Assembly (NCBI GenBank): GCA_963714425.1
Contig: CAVQOI010000004.1
Location: 62,001 to 126,000, forward strand
Direction of reading: 5' to 3'
Source: DATCYX01 sp963714425
Lineage (GTDB): Bacteria; Chloroflexota; Anaerolineae; Anaerolineales; UBA4823
DNA length: 64,000 nucleotides
In this document: in pieces, positions 43,856 through 52,803 of the stretch
Layout of the letters: each line of letters opens with the position of its first letter
Position numbering within the stretch: the stretch's first letter is position 1
Position numbers and translations under genes: made by a program
The notes under the pieces: generated by a model
Told to the model about the DNA's origin: nothing
What the model saw: the letters and a program-made list of their open reading frames with translations, nothing else
Databases searched by the model: none

Positions 43856-44986
43856 ATGAGAACGAGCACGATTAACTGGCGGCATTTCGATTTCTGGCTA
43901 TTCGGCGCAGTGCTGGTGCTGGTAATCTTTGGAGTCACGATGATCCGCTCAGCGGTCGCCGGAAATATCGAGCTGACTACCGAGACGAACCTGGTCTATC
44001 GCCAGATAATCTTTGGAATAATTGCGTTTATAGGCATGTTCATCTTCGCGGGGATTGACTACCACTACTGGTCGTCGATCAACCGGGTGATGTATCTGAT
44101 CACCGTCACGGCATTAATCATATTAAACTTCGTCGCCCCAGCAGTCTTCGGCTCGACACGCTGGTTTCAAGTTCTGACCATTAACATCCAGCCTGCCGAG
44201 GTTGCCAAAATTGTTATCATCCTGGTGCTTGCCGAATATTTCACGCAGCATTACGGTGAAGTTGGCAACCTGAGAATGATTATCCGCAGCTTGCTATACA
44301 CGATGGGGATTCTGGTATGGATCCTTTTGCAACCAAACCTGAGCACGTCTATCGTTATCCTGGTCCTGTGGTTCGCATTGCTTTGGGCAGGTGGCTTGCA
44401 GGTAAGGCACGTGCTTCTGTTCGGTGGCACGGGCTTGATTGGCACTGCGGTGCTCATCCCAATCCTTATCCGGTTGGAAGTCATCCGTGAGTACCAGATC
44501 GGGAGGGTTACAAGCTTCCTCTTTCCCGATCCGAACGCACGATTTGGTGATGAATACAACATCCAACAGGCACTCATCAGCATCGGTTCTGGCGGATGGT
44601 TTGGTCAGGGGTACGGTGGCGGGTCACAGGTACAGCTGCGCTTCCTCAAGGTGCGCTGGTCGGATTACATCTTTTCAGCAATGGCTGAGGAGTTTGGCTT
44701 CGTCGGTACGATTATCGTTCTGGCGATTCTGGCTTTCGTGATTTATCGCTGCCTGCGCGCCGCCCGCCTGGCACGCGATACGTTCGGGGCTTTGATCGCC
44801 TTCGGTGTGGCTATCATGCTGGCTTTCCAAGCGATCGTCAATATTGGTGTAAATCTGAGATTATTGCCGGCCACCGGTCTGACCCTACCATTTGTGAGCT
44901 ATGGCGGTAGCTCGCTCGTATCGGCACTGCTTGCGATTGGGCTGGTTGAGAGTGTGCTCTTGCGGCAGAAATCGCTTGATTTTTAG
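43856..44986 (+). CDS. rodA: peptidoglycan glycosyltransferase RodA (SEDS family)
   Basis: A polytopic SEDS protein of 376 residues with ten predicted helices. Motifs: IQPAEVAKIVIILVLAEYF, LLQPNLSTSIVI, QQALISIGSGGWFGQGYG, RWSDYIFSAMAEEFGFVG and LPFVSYGGSSLVSALLAIGL. It polymerises glycan strands with PBP2. Placed after minE, it closes the shape/division run. FtsW is the alternative, but neighbourhood with mreBCD-mrdA favours RodA. Confidence 0.9.
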   Translation: MRTSTINWRHFDFWLFGAVLVLVIFGVTMIRSAVAGNIELTTETNLVYRQIIFGIIAFIGMFIFAGIDYHYWSSINRVMYLITVTALIILNFVAPAVFGSTRWFQVLTINIQPAEVAKIVIILVLAEYFTQHYGEVGNLRMIIRSLLYTMGILVWILLQPNLSTSIVILVLWFALLWAGGLQVRHVLLFGGTGLIGTAVLIPILIRLEVIREYQIGRVTSFLFPDPNARFGDEYNIQQALISIGSGGWFGQGYGGGSQVQLRFLKVRWSDYIFSAMAEEFGFVGTIIVLAILAFVIYRCLRAARLARDTFGALIAFGVAIMLAFQAIVNIGVNLRLLPATGLTLPFVSYGGSSLVSALLAIGLVESVLLRQKSLDF

Positions 44987-45042
44987 GCGCACTTTCCCCG
45001 CCAGCCGGTTGCGCCAGACCCTTCGGGTTTAGATACAACACT

Positions 45043-46545
45043 ATGAGAAACGAGATGCAAGATAATGTCAAACCTGTGCGCGTGCGCTTCGCCCCATCAC
45101 CCACTGGTCGCACACACCTGGGAAGTGGACGCACAGCTCTATATAATTATTTGATTGCCCAGCAGACTGGCGGGCAGTTTCTCCTGCGCATCGAAGACAC
45201 GGATCAGAAGCGCTATGTTCCCGGGGCTGAAGAGGAGCTGGTGGAAAGTTTACAGTGGCTGGGGTTGGAATGGGATGAAGGTCCAGATGTCGGGGGGCCG
45301 TATGCTCCATACCGCCAATCTGAGCGCAAAGAAATCTACCAGGAGCATGCGCGCCGGCTGGTGGAGATGGGTCATGCTTATTATTGCTTCTGCACGCCTG
45401 AGCGTCTGAGAGCCGTACGCGAGCAGCAACAAGAACGAAAATTAGCCTCGCTATACGATGGCACCTGCCGAGACCTGGATCCAGATGAATCAAGCCGCCG
45501 AATAGCGCGTGGCGAATCCCACGTGGTGCGCTTCAAAACACCGAAAGACGGCAGCATCACTGTAATGGACCGGCTGCGCGGAGAAATAACCGTTGAAAAC
45601 AGGACGCTGGATGATTACATCCTGCTCAAGTCGGACGGGCTGGCGGTCTACCATCTCGCCGCCATGGTGGACGACCATCTGATGGCGATCAGCCACGTGC
45701 TGCGTAGCTCAGAATGGCTGCCCACGTTCCCCATCCATGCGCATATCATCCGCGCCTTCGGCTGGCAAGAACCTGAGTTCGTGCACCTGTCTGTATTCCT
45801 TAAGCCAAGCGGTAGGGGCAAGATGAGCAAGCGCGAGTCAGCTGAACTCAAACAAAGCGGATATTCCATTTTTATCAAGGACCTGGAAGCATTAGGCTAC
45901 CTGCCTGAAGCGGTGGTCAACTGGACCGCCCTGATGGGTTGGAGCTACGATGACCGCACCGAGTTTTTCACCATGCCAGACCTGATCGAGAAGTTCAGCC
46001 TGGACAAACTAAATCCCTCTGCTGCAGCCATCGACTTCACCAAATTTGACCACTTCAATGGGCTGCACATCCGCAACCTGGCAACGCCAGACCTGGCGCG
46101 GCGCGTCAAGCCGTTTTTCGAAGCCGCGGGTGATCAAGTGGATCAGGACACGCTTCTAAGCGTCGTCCCGCTGATCCAGGAGCGGATTGTCACCCTTGAG
46201 GATGCTCCTGTCATGGGTGGGTTCTTTTTCCGTGATAGCGTGTACCCTGCGCCGGAAGATCTGGTGGGGAAAAAAATGACACCGGCGGAGTTGGCAGGGG
46301 CAGCCAGAAGAGCATACGACATGCTCTCTGGAATGGCAGAAATCAACCACGAGACGGCTGAAGAATCATTGCGCGGACTGGCTGATGAACTCGGCATAAG
46401 CGCGGGTCAGCTTTTTGGCATCTTACGTGCTGCCGTCACCGGGCAGACCGTTAGCCCCCCCTTATTCGAAAGCATGGCTGTTATTGGCAAGCAGAAGGTA
46501 CTCGAGCGCATTCATGCAGCGATCGAGGTCCTGGAGAATATGTGA
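45043..46545 (+). CDS. gltX: glutamyl-tRNA synthetase
   Basis: Charges tRNA-Glu (and in some bacteria tRNA-Gln). The 500-residue class I enzyme has RFAPSPTGRTHLGSGRTALY (HIGH-like motif as HLGS) and GKMSKRESA (KMSKS-like). The C-terminal anticodon-binding part is complete. Because a glnS gene lies next to it on the other strand, this GltX need not be the non-discriminating type. A strong terminator follows. Confidence 0.94.
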   Translation: MRNEMQDNVKPVRVRFAPSPTGRTHLGSGRTALYNYLIAQQTGGQFLLRIEDTDQKRYVPGAEEELVESLQWLGLEWDEGPDVGGPYAPYRQSERKEIYQEHARRLVEMGHAYYCFCTPERLRAVREQQQERKLASLYDGTCRDLDPDESSRRIARGESHVVRFKTPKDGSITVMDRLRGEITVENRTLDDYILLKSDGLAVYHLAAMVDDHLMAISHVLRSSEWLPTFPIHAHIIRAFGWQEPEFVHLSVFLKPSGRGKMSKRESAELKQSGYSIFIKDLEALGYLPEAVVNWTALMGWSYDDRTEFFTMPDLIEKFSLDKLNPSAAAIDFTKFDHFNGLHIRNLATPDLARRVKPFFEAAGDQVDQDTLLSVVPLIQERIVTLEDAPVMGGFFFRDSVYPAPEDLVGKKMTPAELAGAARRAYDMLSGMAEINHETAEESLRGLADELGISAGQLFGILRAAVTGQTVSPPLFESMAVIGKQKVLERIHAAIEVLENM

Positions 46546-46570
46546 TATTCATAAGGGGTTAAGGAACTGG

Positions 46571-46606
46571 AAAGCCAGGGATATCCTTATTCCCTGGCTT
46601 TTTAAT
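46571..46606 (+). terminator. intrinsic terminator after gltX
   Basis: An 11-bp perfect stem (46571-46581 with 46591-46601), 9-base loop, followed by T-rich sequence. It ends the gltX transcript 26 bases after the stop. On the minus strand no T run follows, so it is not clearly a terminator for glnS. Confidence 0.88.
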
Positions 46607-46627
46607 TCTTGCTTTCCCAAATAAGGG

Positions 46628-48313
46628 TCAGCCCAAGGTCTTCTCGATCTTTGCCCAGGTGTCCCGGAGCGAAACGGTACGGTTGAACACGGGTATCTCT
46701 GGGGTAGAGTTGGGATCAACGCAGAAATATCCCTGGCGCTCAAACTGGTAGCGTTCACCCGTATGCGTGGAAGCCAGGCTCGGCTCCACGTAGCCACTGA
46801 TTGTGACCAGTGATTTCGGATTAAGGCAAGCCAGGAATCCCTCGTCACCTTCCTCGGGATCTTCCTTTGTAAAGAGCGGGTCATAAAGCCTGATCTCGCA
46901 TTCCTTGGCGTGGGCAGCAGAAATCCAGTGGATCGTGGATTTCACCTTGCGCCCATCCGGAGCATCGCCACCACGCGTGGCTGGATCATAGGTGACGTGC
47001 ACTTCTGTCACATCCCCGTTTAGATCCTTGACGACATGCGTGCACTTAACGAGATATGCGTAACGCAGGCGAACTTCATTGCCTGGGTAAAGGCGATGAT
47101 ACTTGCGCGGCGGCGTTTCACGGAAGTCTTCCTGCTCGATATATATGACTTTCGAGAAGGGTACTTTGCGCGTGCCGGCGCTCTCGTCCTCGGGGTTGTT
47201 AATCGCGTCCATCTCCTCGACGAGATCGTCGGGATAGTTGTCGATCACCAGCTTAAGCGGTTTGAGGACCGCCATACGGCGTGGCGAATGCTGGTTGAGG
47301 TCAGTCCGCACAACTGACTCTAGCAGCGCCATATCGATGACACTGTAATTCTTGGCGATACCCGCCTTGGTGACGAATTCCACGATCGATTCCGGTGTAT
47401 AACCCCGCCGGCGCAAGCCGCGCAGGGTAGGCATGCGCGGGTCATCCCATCCTGAGACCACACCTTCCTTCACGAGCCTTAAGAGTTTGCGCTTGCTAAC
47501 AACTGTGTAATTCAAATTGAGGCGGGCAAACTCAATCTGTCGTGTGCGGAAGGCATCCAATTGATCGAGAAACCACTCATAGAGGGGTCGATGGTTTTCG
47601 TATTCCAGAGAACAGAGGGAATGCGTGATCCCTTCCATCGAGTCGTTTTGCCCATGCGACCAATCGTACATGGGGTAGATTTTCCACTTAGTACCCGTGC
47701 GATGGTGAGGAGGGTCGAGAAGAATACGATACATCACGGGATCACGCATATTTAAGTTGGGATGTGCCATGTCGATCTTGGCGCGGAGTACGCGGCTCCC
47801 TTCGGGGAAATCTCCGCTCTTCATGCGTTCCAGGAGATCGAGGTTTTCTTCAATACTACGGTAACGGTAGGGAGAGTTTATTCCAGGCTCGGTCAGGGTG
47901 CCACGATTTGCACTGACCTCTTCCGGGCTTTGATCATCCACATATGCTAACCCTTTCTTCACGAGGCGGACAGCCCATTCGTACAACAGGTCGAAGTAAT
48001 CGGACGCATAATACTCGCGTTCATCCCAATCGAATCCGAGCCAGCGGATATCCTCTTTGATCGATTCTACGTATTCGATATCTTCTTTTGCAGGGTTTGT
48101 ATCGTCAAAACGCAGGTTGCATATACCCCCAAAATCACGCGCGATGCCAAAGTCGATCACAATGGCTTTGGCATGACCGATGTGCAAGTATCCATTGGGC
48201 TCGGGTGGGAAGCGTGTGTGAACCCGGTCGAAGCGTCCGGTTTTCAAATCTTCGATAATTGCTTCCCGGATGAAATCGGTGGACGGAGCAGTCTCTTTAG
48301 GCAGCATAAGCAT
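46628..48313 (-). CDS. glnS: glutaminyl-tRNA synthetase
   Basis: Charges tRNA-Gln directly. The 561-residue class I enzyme has RFPPEPNGYLHIGHAKAIVI (HIGH), RFDDTNPAKED, YPMYDWSHGQNDSMEGITHS, VSKRKL (KMSKS site) and two C-terminal anticodon-binding barrels ending in NRTVSLRDTWAKIEK. GlnS is uncommon outside Proteobacteria, Deinococcus-Thermus and a few others, where it was spread by transfer. A tRNA-Gln gene starts about 190 bases beyond its 5' end. Confidence 0.95.
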   Translation of the reverse strand: MLMLPKETAPSTDFIREAIIEDLKTGRFDRVHTRFPPEPNGYLHIGHAKAIVIDFGIARDFGGICNLRFDDTNPAKEDIEYVESIKEDIRWLGFDWDEREYYASDYFDLLYEWAVRLVKKGLAYVDDQSPEEVSANRGTLTEPGINSPYRYRSIEENLDLLERMKSGDFPEGSRVLRAKIDMAHPNLNMRDPVMYRILLDPPHHRTGTKWKIYPMYDWSHGQNDSMEGITHSLCSLEYENHRPLYEWFLDQLDAFRTRQIEFARLNLNYTVVSKRKLLRLVKEGVVSGWDDPRMPTLRGLRRRGYTPESIVEFVTKAGIAKNYSVIDMALLESVVRTDLNQHSPRRMAVLKPLKLVIDNYPDDLVEEMDAINNPEDESAGTRKVPFSKVIYIEQEDFRETPPRKYHRLYPGNEVRLRYAYLVKCTHVVKDLNGDVTEVHVTYDPATRGGDAPDGRKVKSTIHWISAAHAKECEIRLYDPLFTKEDPEEGDEGFLACLNPKSLVTISGYVEPSLASTHTGERYQFERQGYFCVDPNSTPEIPVFNRTVSLRDTWAKIEKTLG

Positions 48314-48454
48314 TCTCTTTCAACTATTTTTGGAATAAGGACATCAGGTGAGAATTATAACAAACCTGATACCGATATTGCTTCGTGGTCACACATACAG
48401 TGAGAGATTATCGTTTCTATCATCCCGGAAACCAGAATGTTGAGATCGGTTGGT

Positions 48455-48484
48455 TTGACGAACCTTCCCTAGCCATGGTAAAAT
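48455..48484 (+). promoter_or_regulatory. promoter of the tRNA-Gln gene
   Basis: TTGACG (48455-48460), 18 bases and TAAAAT (48479-48484). Transcription would start around 48491, ten bases before the tRNA. Confidence 0.65.
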
Positions 48485-48500
48485 GACCCGCATCGAACGC

Positions 48501-48571
48501 TGGGGGTTCGTCTAGTGGTAGGACAGCAGACTCTGAATCTGTATGCCGAGGTTCGAATCCTCGACCCCCAG
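48501..48571 (+). tRNA. tRNA-Gln (anticodon CTG)
   Basis: A complete cloverleaf: acceptor stem TGGGGGT (48501-48507) paired with ACCCCCA (48564-48570), discriminator G, a D arm with AGTGGTAGGAC, the anticodon loop CT-CTG-AA, and a T arm with GGTTCGAATCC. It reads CAG codons. CCA is not encoded in full (CCT follows). It has its own promoter and terminator. Confidence 0.95.
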
Positions 48572-48609
48572 CCTGATGAGTCAGGTTATGCACATCCCTT
48601 ACCAGTGAG

Positions 48610-48642
48610 CATCCCGAGGGTTATTCTCCTCGGGGTGTTTTG
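48610..48642 (+). terminator. intrinsic terminator after tRNA-Gln
   Basis: CATCCCGAGG pairs with CCTCGGGGTG (one G-T pair) around an 8-base loop, followed by TTTTGATT. It lies 39 bases after the tRNA and before the SHMT-like gene. Confidence 0.8.
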
Positions 48643-48683
48643 ATTAATGCTCGCTCCGAAAAAGGGTAGACCAAGGAGAATCG

Positions 48684-50045
48684 ATGAAACCAGATGAGTT
48701 TGAAGTTCACGACCCGGATATTCTGGGGAGGGCGCGCTCGCTTTTAGACGCCTGCAAGTCGTCTGAGGAGATGTACCAGGCAGTCCTGGATGCCGTTAAG
48801 CGCAATGAGCACTGGCGTGGACAGCAGTGCATCAACTTGCTGGCACCGGAAGCGCCCACCAGCCCAACCGTCAGGGCGTTGCTGAGCAGCGAAGTGGGCA
48901 CCCGCGCCGCCGAGGGTCACATCGGTGCACTCAACCGCTGGTTTGTCGGCACACAGTATATCGACGAGATCGAAGCTCTGTGTATCGAACTTCTCAAACG
49001 GCTTTTCAAGGTGCGCTACGCAGACCATCGCTTGATGGGAAGCATGCTGGGAAATCTGACCGTTTACACAGCCCTCACACAGCCGGGAGATGTGATCATG
49101 AGCATCCCCCAGCCGGTAGGCGGGCACTCGAGCAACAGGCTCGACGGGCCAGCGGGTGTGCGCGGGCTCAAAATTATCGATATCCCATTCGACCCCTTCG
49201 AGCTTGAGGTAGACATTGAATTGTTCCAAAAGGCAGCCCCGCTCGCACGCCCCAAAGTCGTGTCCCTTGGGGCGTCAATGACTTTATTCCCCTTCCCTGT
49301 GCGCGCTATGAGCGAAGTGGTAGCCGAGTGGGGCGGTCACATCTTCTTCGATGGCGCCCACCAGCTTGGCCTGATCGCCGCCGGGCTTTTCCAGGACCCC
49401 ATCCACGAAGGGGCAGCCGTACTCACAGGCTCGGCTGGCAAGACCTTCAGCGGACCGCAGAGCGGCGTGATCGTATGGGACAATCCTGAGCTCACCGAGC
49501 CCTTTACACAGGCGATCTTCCCGGTACTCGTCGCCACCCACCAGGTCAACCGTGTGGCTGCCCTGGCTGCCTCGACTGCCGAGATGCTGGCTTTCGGCAA
49601 GGAATACATGACCCAGATCGTGAAAAATGCCAAAGCCCTAGGAACCGCGTTGCAGCAGCGAGGCGTTCCGGTGCTTGGCGCGCACAAGGGCTTCACCGAG
49701 ACACAACAGGTTGTGGCAGACGTGCGCCAGTTCGGCGGCGGACTGCAGGTGGCGCAGCTCCTGGGGCGCGCCAATCTCATCGCCAACAAGAACCTGATCC
49801 CCAGTGATTCCCCCTCCAATTGGGACCGGCCTGGCGGATTGCGTATGGGCACCATCGAAGTCACTCGCCTGGGCATGCGGGAGGGCGAGATGGAGCAAAT
49901 TGCCGACTTCATCGCACGTCTTCTTGTGGACAAAGCCGTTCCCGAAGATGTGCTTGAAGATGTGATCGATTTCCGCCAGCCCTACCAAAGGCTGTATTAC
50001 TGCTTCGAAAATGGTTTACCGGGAAAGACCTCCACAGGCAGTTAA
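48684..50045 (+). CDS. SHMT-fold PLP enzyme (serine hydroxymethyltransferase-like)
   Basis: A fold-type I PLP enzyme of 453 residues. INLLAPEAPTSPTVRALLSS and EGHIGALNRWFVGTQYIDEIE correspond to the SHMT N-terminal motifs, FDGAHQLGLIAAGLFQDP to the PLP-ring Asp/His region and LTGSAGKTFSGPQSGVI to the lysine loop. In true SHMT the loop reads THKTLRGPRGG, so the residue before Lys differs and folate-loop residues are altered. It may be an amino-acid aldolase, transaldolase or aminotransferase-like relative. AAGGAG precedes the ATG. Confidence 0.78.
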   Translation: MKPDEFEVHDPDILGRARSLLDACKSSEEMYQAVLDAVKRNEHWRGQQCINLLAPEAPTSPTVRALLSSEVGTRAAEGHIGALNRWFVGTQYIDEIEALCIELLKRLFKVRYADHRLMGSMLGNLTVYTALTQPGDVIMSIPQPVGGHSSNRLDGPAGVRGLKIIDIPFDPFELEVDIELFQKAAPLARPKVVSLGASMTLFPFPVRAMSEVVAEWGGHIFFDGAHQLGLIAAGLFQDPIHEGAAVLTGSAGKTFSGPQSGVIVWDNPELTEPFTQAIFPVLVATHQVNRVAALAASTAEMLAFGKEYMTQIVKNAKALGTALQQRGVPVLGAHKGFTETQQVVADVRQFGGGLQVAQLLGRANLIANKNLIPSDSPSNWDRPGGLRMGTIEVTRLGMREGEMEQIADFIARLLVDKAVPEDVLEDVIDFRQPYQRLYYCFENGLPGKTSTGS

Positions 50046-50055
50046 CCTGCCTGTG
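50033..50055. repeat. palindrome at the 3' end of the SHMT-like gene
   Basis: CACAGGCAG-TTAAC-CTGCCTGTG, a perfect 9-bp inverted repeat whose loop contains the stop codon of the SHMT-like gene. It shares the TGCC/GGCA core with the repeat family of the virus-derived block and marks its left edge. Confidence 0.6.
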
Positions 50056-50094
50056 TAAGGGTTCCGATTACCTTATTCGCGCCATATCCATTTT

Positions 50095-52461
50095 TCACAC
50101 CCACGCAGACGCCTCGACTCCCAATGGCTGCAGGACAGTCTCCACAGCCCGCAACAACAGGCGACGGTAATAGCGGTGGTCGACACTCTTAGGGTTTGGA
50201 GGGTCGGGTAAATCCCAGGCGTACACGCCGGGCTTCCCCAGCGTGTAGAGGAAGCGCACACGCTGCCCCGGCCGGAGGTGCTTGCCAGCGGCCTGCAGCT
50301 GGGCAGCAGCACGCGCCGCGGGGGAGGGTACCACGTACTCGTCCAGCTCCCGGCTGAGCTTCTGCGAAACCAGCAATTCCGCCAGCGGCACGCGCCCGCG
50401 GCGCAGGTCTGAGCAAGCCTTGCGCAGCAAGCGCTGCAGCGACGGCAGGCTGTCTGGCAGATCATCCACCGAGGCCGCCTGCGCCATGGCATCCAACATC
50501 GCCAGCTGCTGGCGAACAATCCAGGTAGGCGTATCCTGACGGCGAGCTTCGATGCCGCGCATCTTCAGCGAGCCATCCTGAAAGACGCCAAAATAACGGT
50601 TGGGTACCGGCACGCGGGCGTCCATACGCGAAGGTAGAAAAGCCACCCAGCGATAGACACCATCCAGCGCAATAGGCAGACTGGTGCGCTCGACAATCTC
50701 ATCCAGCAAGGGTTGGAAGTCGGCTACCTGCTTGGCGCCTTGTCGCCGCACCCACATGCCGTCCACATACATGTGCAGCACCTCGTAACCCATATCCTCG
50801 GCAGCTTCCTTGGCACGCAACAATGTCTCACGCCCGTAGGCAGTGACCGCTTCATGGGCCTCTATGCGCCCAAAACGGGCATTCTTGTATCCCAGGTAGC
50901 CGAAACAGGTCACCAGCAGCCACTTATGGGCTGTGGTGCGGGCTTTATAGGCTCCCCGCCTGGGATGCCAGGCAGGCAGCTCTGCCAGGCGCAGCTTGAG
51001 GGCGATGCGTTTATCCAGCAACGGCTGGAGGGTTTGGGGAACCAAGCCCTTCCCCATCCCTCCCTGCCCCCCTTCCCCGTAGGAAGGGGGGAGAGAGGAC
51101 AAACTTGGGGATGACCGTGCGCTAAACGCACGGTCATCCCCAAGTTTGTCATTTCTCGAGGCAGATGGGTGAGATTCCATCACAGTTTCAGGCGAGACGT
51201 TGAAGCGCGCCATGATGCTGGGATACATGGAGACGAAATCAATCTCAGCCACATCGCGGTGCAGGCCAATGGTCGGCTGGTACACCAAACCACCCTGGTC
51301 GGCACGCAGCAGCTCCAGAGCTGTCTTAGGACGCTCTGCCTGCTGCTTATGCCAGGGTACCAACACGCCCTCTCTGAGGGCGGTGAGCATTTGCATGGCA
51401 GAGATGCCGCTGCCCGGCGAGAGGCGCGCCACCGACTGCACCGGCAAGGAGGTGACGCGAGCCAGCTCAAGGACACCCTCCATCCCATAATCATGGTAGA
51501 GCACGGCGTTATGCCCATCCACGTGCCAGCGCCCATAAAGGTGCACCTGGCGCCCGCGGTAGATCACCTGCCCATAGGCAAAGTACGTACGCTCTGGACG
51601 GTGCAGCGGGCTGCAGGCGGGATCACGGTTGAGCGGCAAGGGCAGGTTGAAGCGCTTAGAAAGCTCGAGCAGGCGCGGCAACAGCCAGGTATCGCCCCAG
51701 GTGGTGACCAGCAGGTCTGGGTCGTGCCGCAAAAGGATGGCGCGCAAGTTCACCAGAAACGGGCGTACTGGCTCCAGCGCAAGGCGATAGCACGCACCTG
51801 CTGCTGACTGCACGCGCACCAGCACATGCGACGGGTCGGCATGGGAGGGGTCCACATTTGGCTCCAGAGAGAGGACGCGCAAAGGCGCCGGAGCGGCGTC
51901 CAGATCCCAGGGGGAATCGAGGACCTCCAGATCTTCCACCCACCTCTCCTCGTCAACGTCATCATGACCATCTCCCGCGCCTGTCTGGCTGTCCCGCAGG
52001 CGCACGCGGCAGCGCGCTAGTGGGAAAGTGCCGTAACGGGCAGCATGGTGTAGCGCCAGAGGCACGTCTGCGTCATAGTAGGTCAGATCAGGGAATGCCC
52101 GAGAAACCTGATGGAAAAGACCAGTCAGCAGTTGGGACTGCGCCATTTGCACTGTGAGCACGGTAAGTGGCTGCTCCGAAAACAGGTCGCGTCGCTCACC
52201 ACGGGAAAGGGTCACGGGGAGTGGCTGGCGCTGCAAGTAGCGCCACAGAGACCGCAAGCGAGACGGCGACCCGGAAACGTGGAAAGCCAGAGGCAGCGCC
52301 TGCCTCAAACGGTGGCGCCTGCCACCTGCCTGTGGCAGGCCTCCTGCCTGTGGCAGGCCTCCAGCATCCTCCAACAGCCAGAGTACGACCCCCTCCCCTG
52401 CCTGGGGCCCACTACCTGGCGCGGCGTACACATCCAGCAGCCAGCCAGTCAGGTCAGTCAT
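50095..52461 (-). CDS. PolB2-like family B DNA polymerase
   Basis: A 788-residue polymerase. Motif A is EIDFVSMYPSIMARFN, motif B is HKWLLVTCFGYLGYKN, and motif C is HMYVDGMWV instead of the usual YGDTDS, so the second catalytic Asp of motif C is lost. This pattern resembles the PolB2 branch, once thought inactive and later linked to lesion bypass in archaea. The N-terminal exonuclease-like half lacks clear Exo motifs. Two sets of palindromic DNA are inserted in frame: one codes for LPQAGG repeats near residue 35-48, the other for a Ser/Pro/Gly-rich loop between motifs A and B. It overlaps the 111-residue gene by 8 bases and ends the block. Confidence 0.82.
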   Translation of the reverse strand: MTDLTGWLLDVYAAPGSGPQAGEGVVLWLLEDAGGLPQAGGLPQAGGRRHRLRQALPLAFHVSGSPSRLRSLWRYLQRQPLPVTLSRGERRDLFSEQPLTVLTVQMAQSQLLTGLFHQVSRAFPDLTYYDADVPLALHHAARYGTFPLARCRVRLRDSQTGAGDGHDDVDEERWVEDLEVLDSPWDLDAAPAPLRVLSLEPNVDPSHADPSHVLVRVQSAAGACYRLALEPVRPFLVNLRAILLRHDPDLLVTTWGDTWLLPRLLELSKRFNLPLPLNRDPACSPLHRPERTYFAYGQVIYRGRQVHLYGRWHVDGHNAVLYHDYGMEGVLELARVTSLPVQSVARLSPGSGISAMQMLTALREGVLVPWHKQQAERPKTALELLRADQGGLVYQPTIGLHRDVAEIDFVSMYPSIMARFNVSPETVMESHPSASRNDKLGDDRAFSARSSPSLSSLPPSYGEGGQGGMGKGLVPQTLQPLLDKRIALKLRLAELPAWHPRRGAYKARTTAHKWLLVTCFGYLGYKNARFGRIEAHEAVTAYGRETLLRAKEAAEDMGYEVLHMYVDGMWVRRQGAKQVADFQPLLDEIVERTSLPIALDGVYRWVAFLPSRMDARVPVPNRYFGVFQDGSLKMRGIEARRQDTPTWIVRQQLAMLDAMAQAASVDDLPDSLPSLQRLLRKACSDLRRGRVPLAELLVSQKLSRELDEYVVPSPAARAAAQLQAAGKHLRPGQRVRFLYTLGKPGVYAWDLPDPPNPKSVDHRYYRRLLLRAVETVLQPLGVEASAWV
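51067..51150. repeat. double-hairpin element inserted in the polymerase gene
   Basis: Two perfect hairpins in a row: 10-bp arms (51067-51076 with 51082-51091, loop CCGTA) and 24-bp arms (51098-51121 with 51127-51150, loop CTAAA). They lie in a low-complexity stretch between polymerase motifs A and B and keep the frame open. Size and structure resemble a REP- or MITE-like element. Confidence 0.85.
52325..52357. repeat. two copies of the CCTGCC-GTG-GGCAGG palindrome inside the polymerase gene
   Basis: Two 15-base palindromes at 52325-52339 and 52343-52357 (18-base period). In the polymerase frame they encode the repeated LPQAGG segment near the N-terminus. The same unit occurs in the intergenic gaps of the block. 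Confidence 0.85.
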
Positions 52462-52789
52462 CTTCCCCTAAAGCCGGCGACTCTCCTAAGCCAAACAGCC
52501 CAAACACCTGGGATGCAGGCTCGCCGCCCTCGATTTGAACCTGCATGTTTTCCAGCAAACTGCGCATGCGCATCACCTCTTTGTGTTCTTCCAACAGCAT
52601 CGCCAGCAGAAAAACGTCCAAAGGCAAAGCGTGTCCGGCATATGCTGCCGCGGCCAGGTGCTGCCGGGCGGCGGCGAAGAGATCATCCAGGGCAATCTGA
52701 TCCCTGCGACGTAAGGCACGCCGGAAGCGAGAGAGGGAATCCTGCTCCTGTAAAAAAGTCATTGTAATTGAAGGTAATGTACGGCCCAT
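52454..52789 (-). CDS. 111-residue protein of unknown function, partner of the polymerase
   Basis: A mostly helical protein starting MGRTLPSITMTFLQEQDSLS, with an Arg-rich stretch (FRRALRRRD), an Ala/His-rich helix (AAARQHLAAAAYAGHALPLD) and an acidic end. AAAGGAG precedes the ATG. It lies 14 bases after the portal gene and overlaps the polymerase start by 8 bases, so it is translated together with the polymerase. No family is recognised; a polymerase-associated role is inference from the overlap. Confidence 0.65.
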   Translation of the reverse strand: MGRTLPSITMTFLQEQDSLSRFRRALRRRDQIALDDLFAAARQHLAAAAYAGHALPLDVFLLAMLLEEHKEVMRMRSLLENMQVQIEGGEPASQVFGLFGLGESPALGEDD

Positions 52790-52803
52790 AAATGTGCTCC
52801 TTT

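Noticed and set aside
48501..48571. tRNA-Gln as attachment site of the virus-derived block
   Set aside because: The block starts 1.5 kb away beyond an intact gene, and no copy of the tRNA 3' end was found near 62.7-63.2 kb.
52111..52767. Plus-strand open frame of 218 codons
   Set aside because: Antisense to the polymerase and 111-residue genes, which have motifs and ribosome binding sites.
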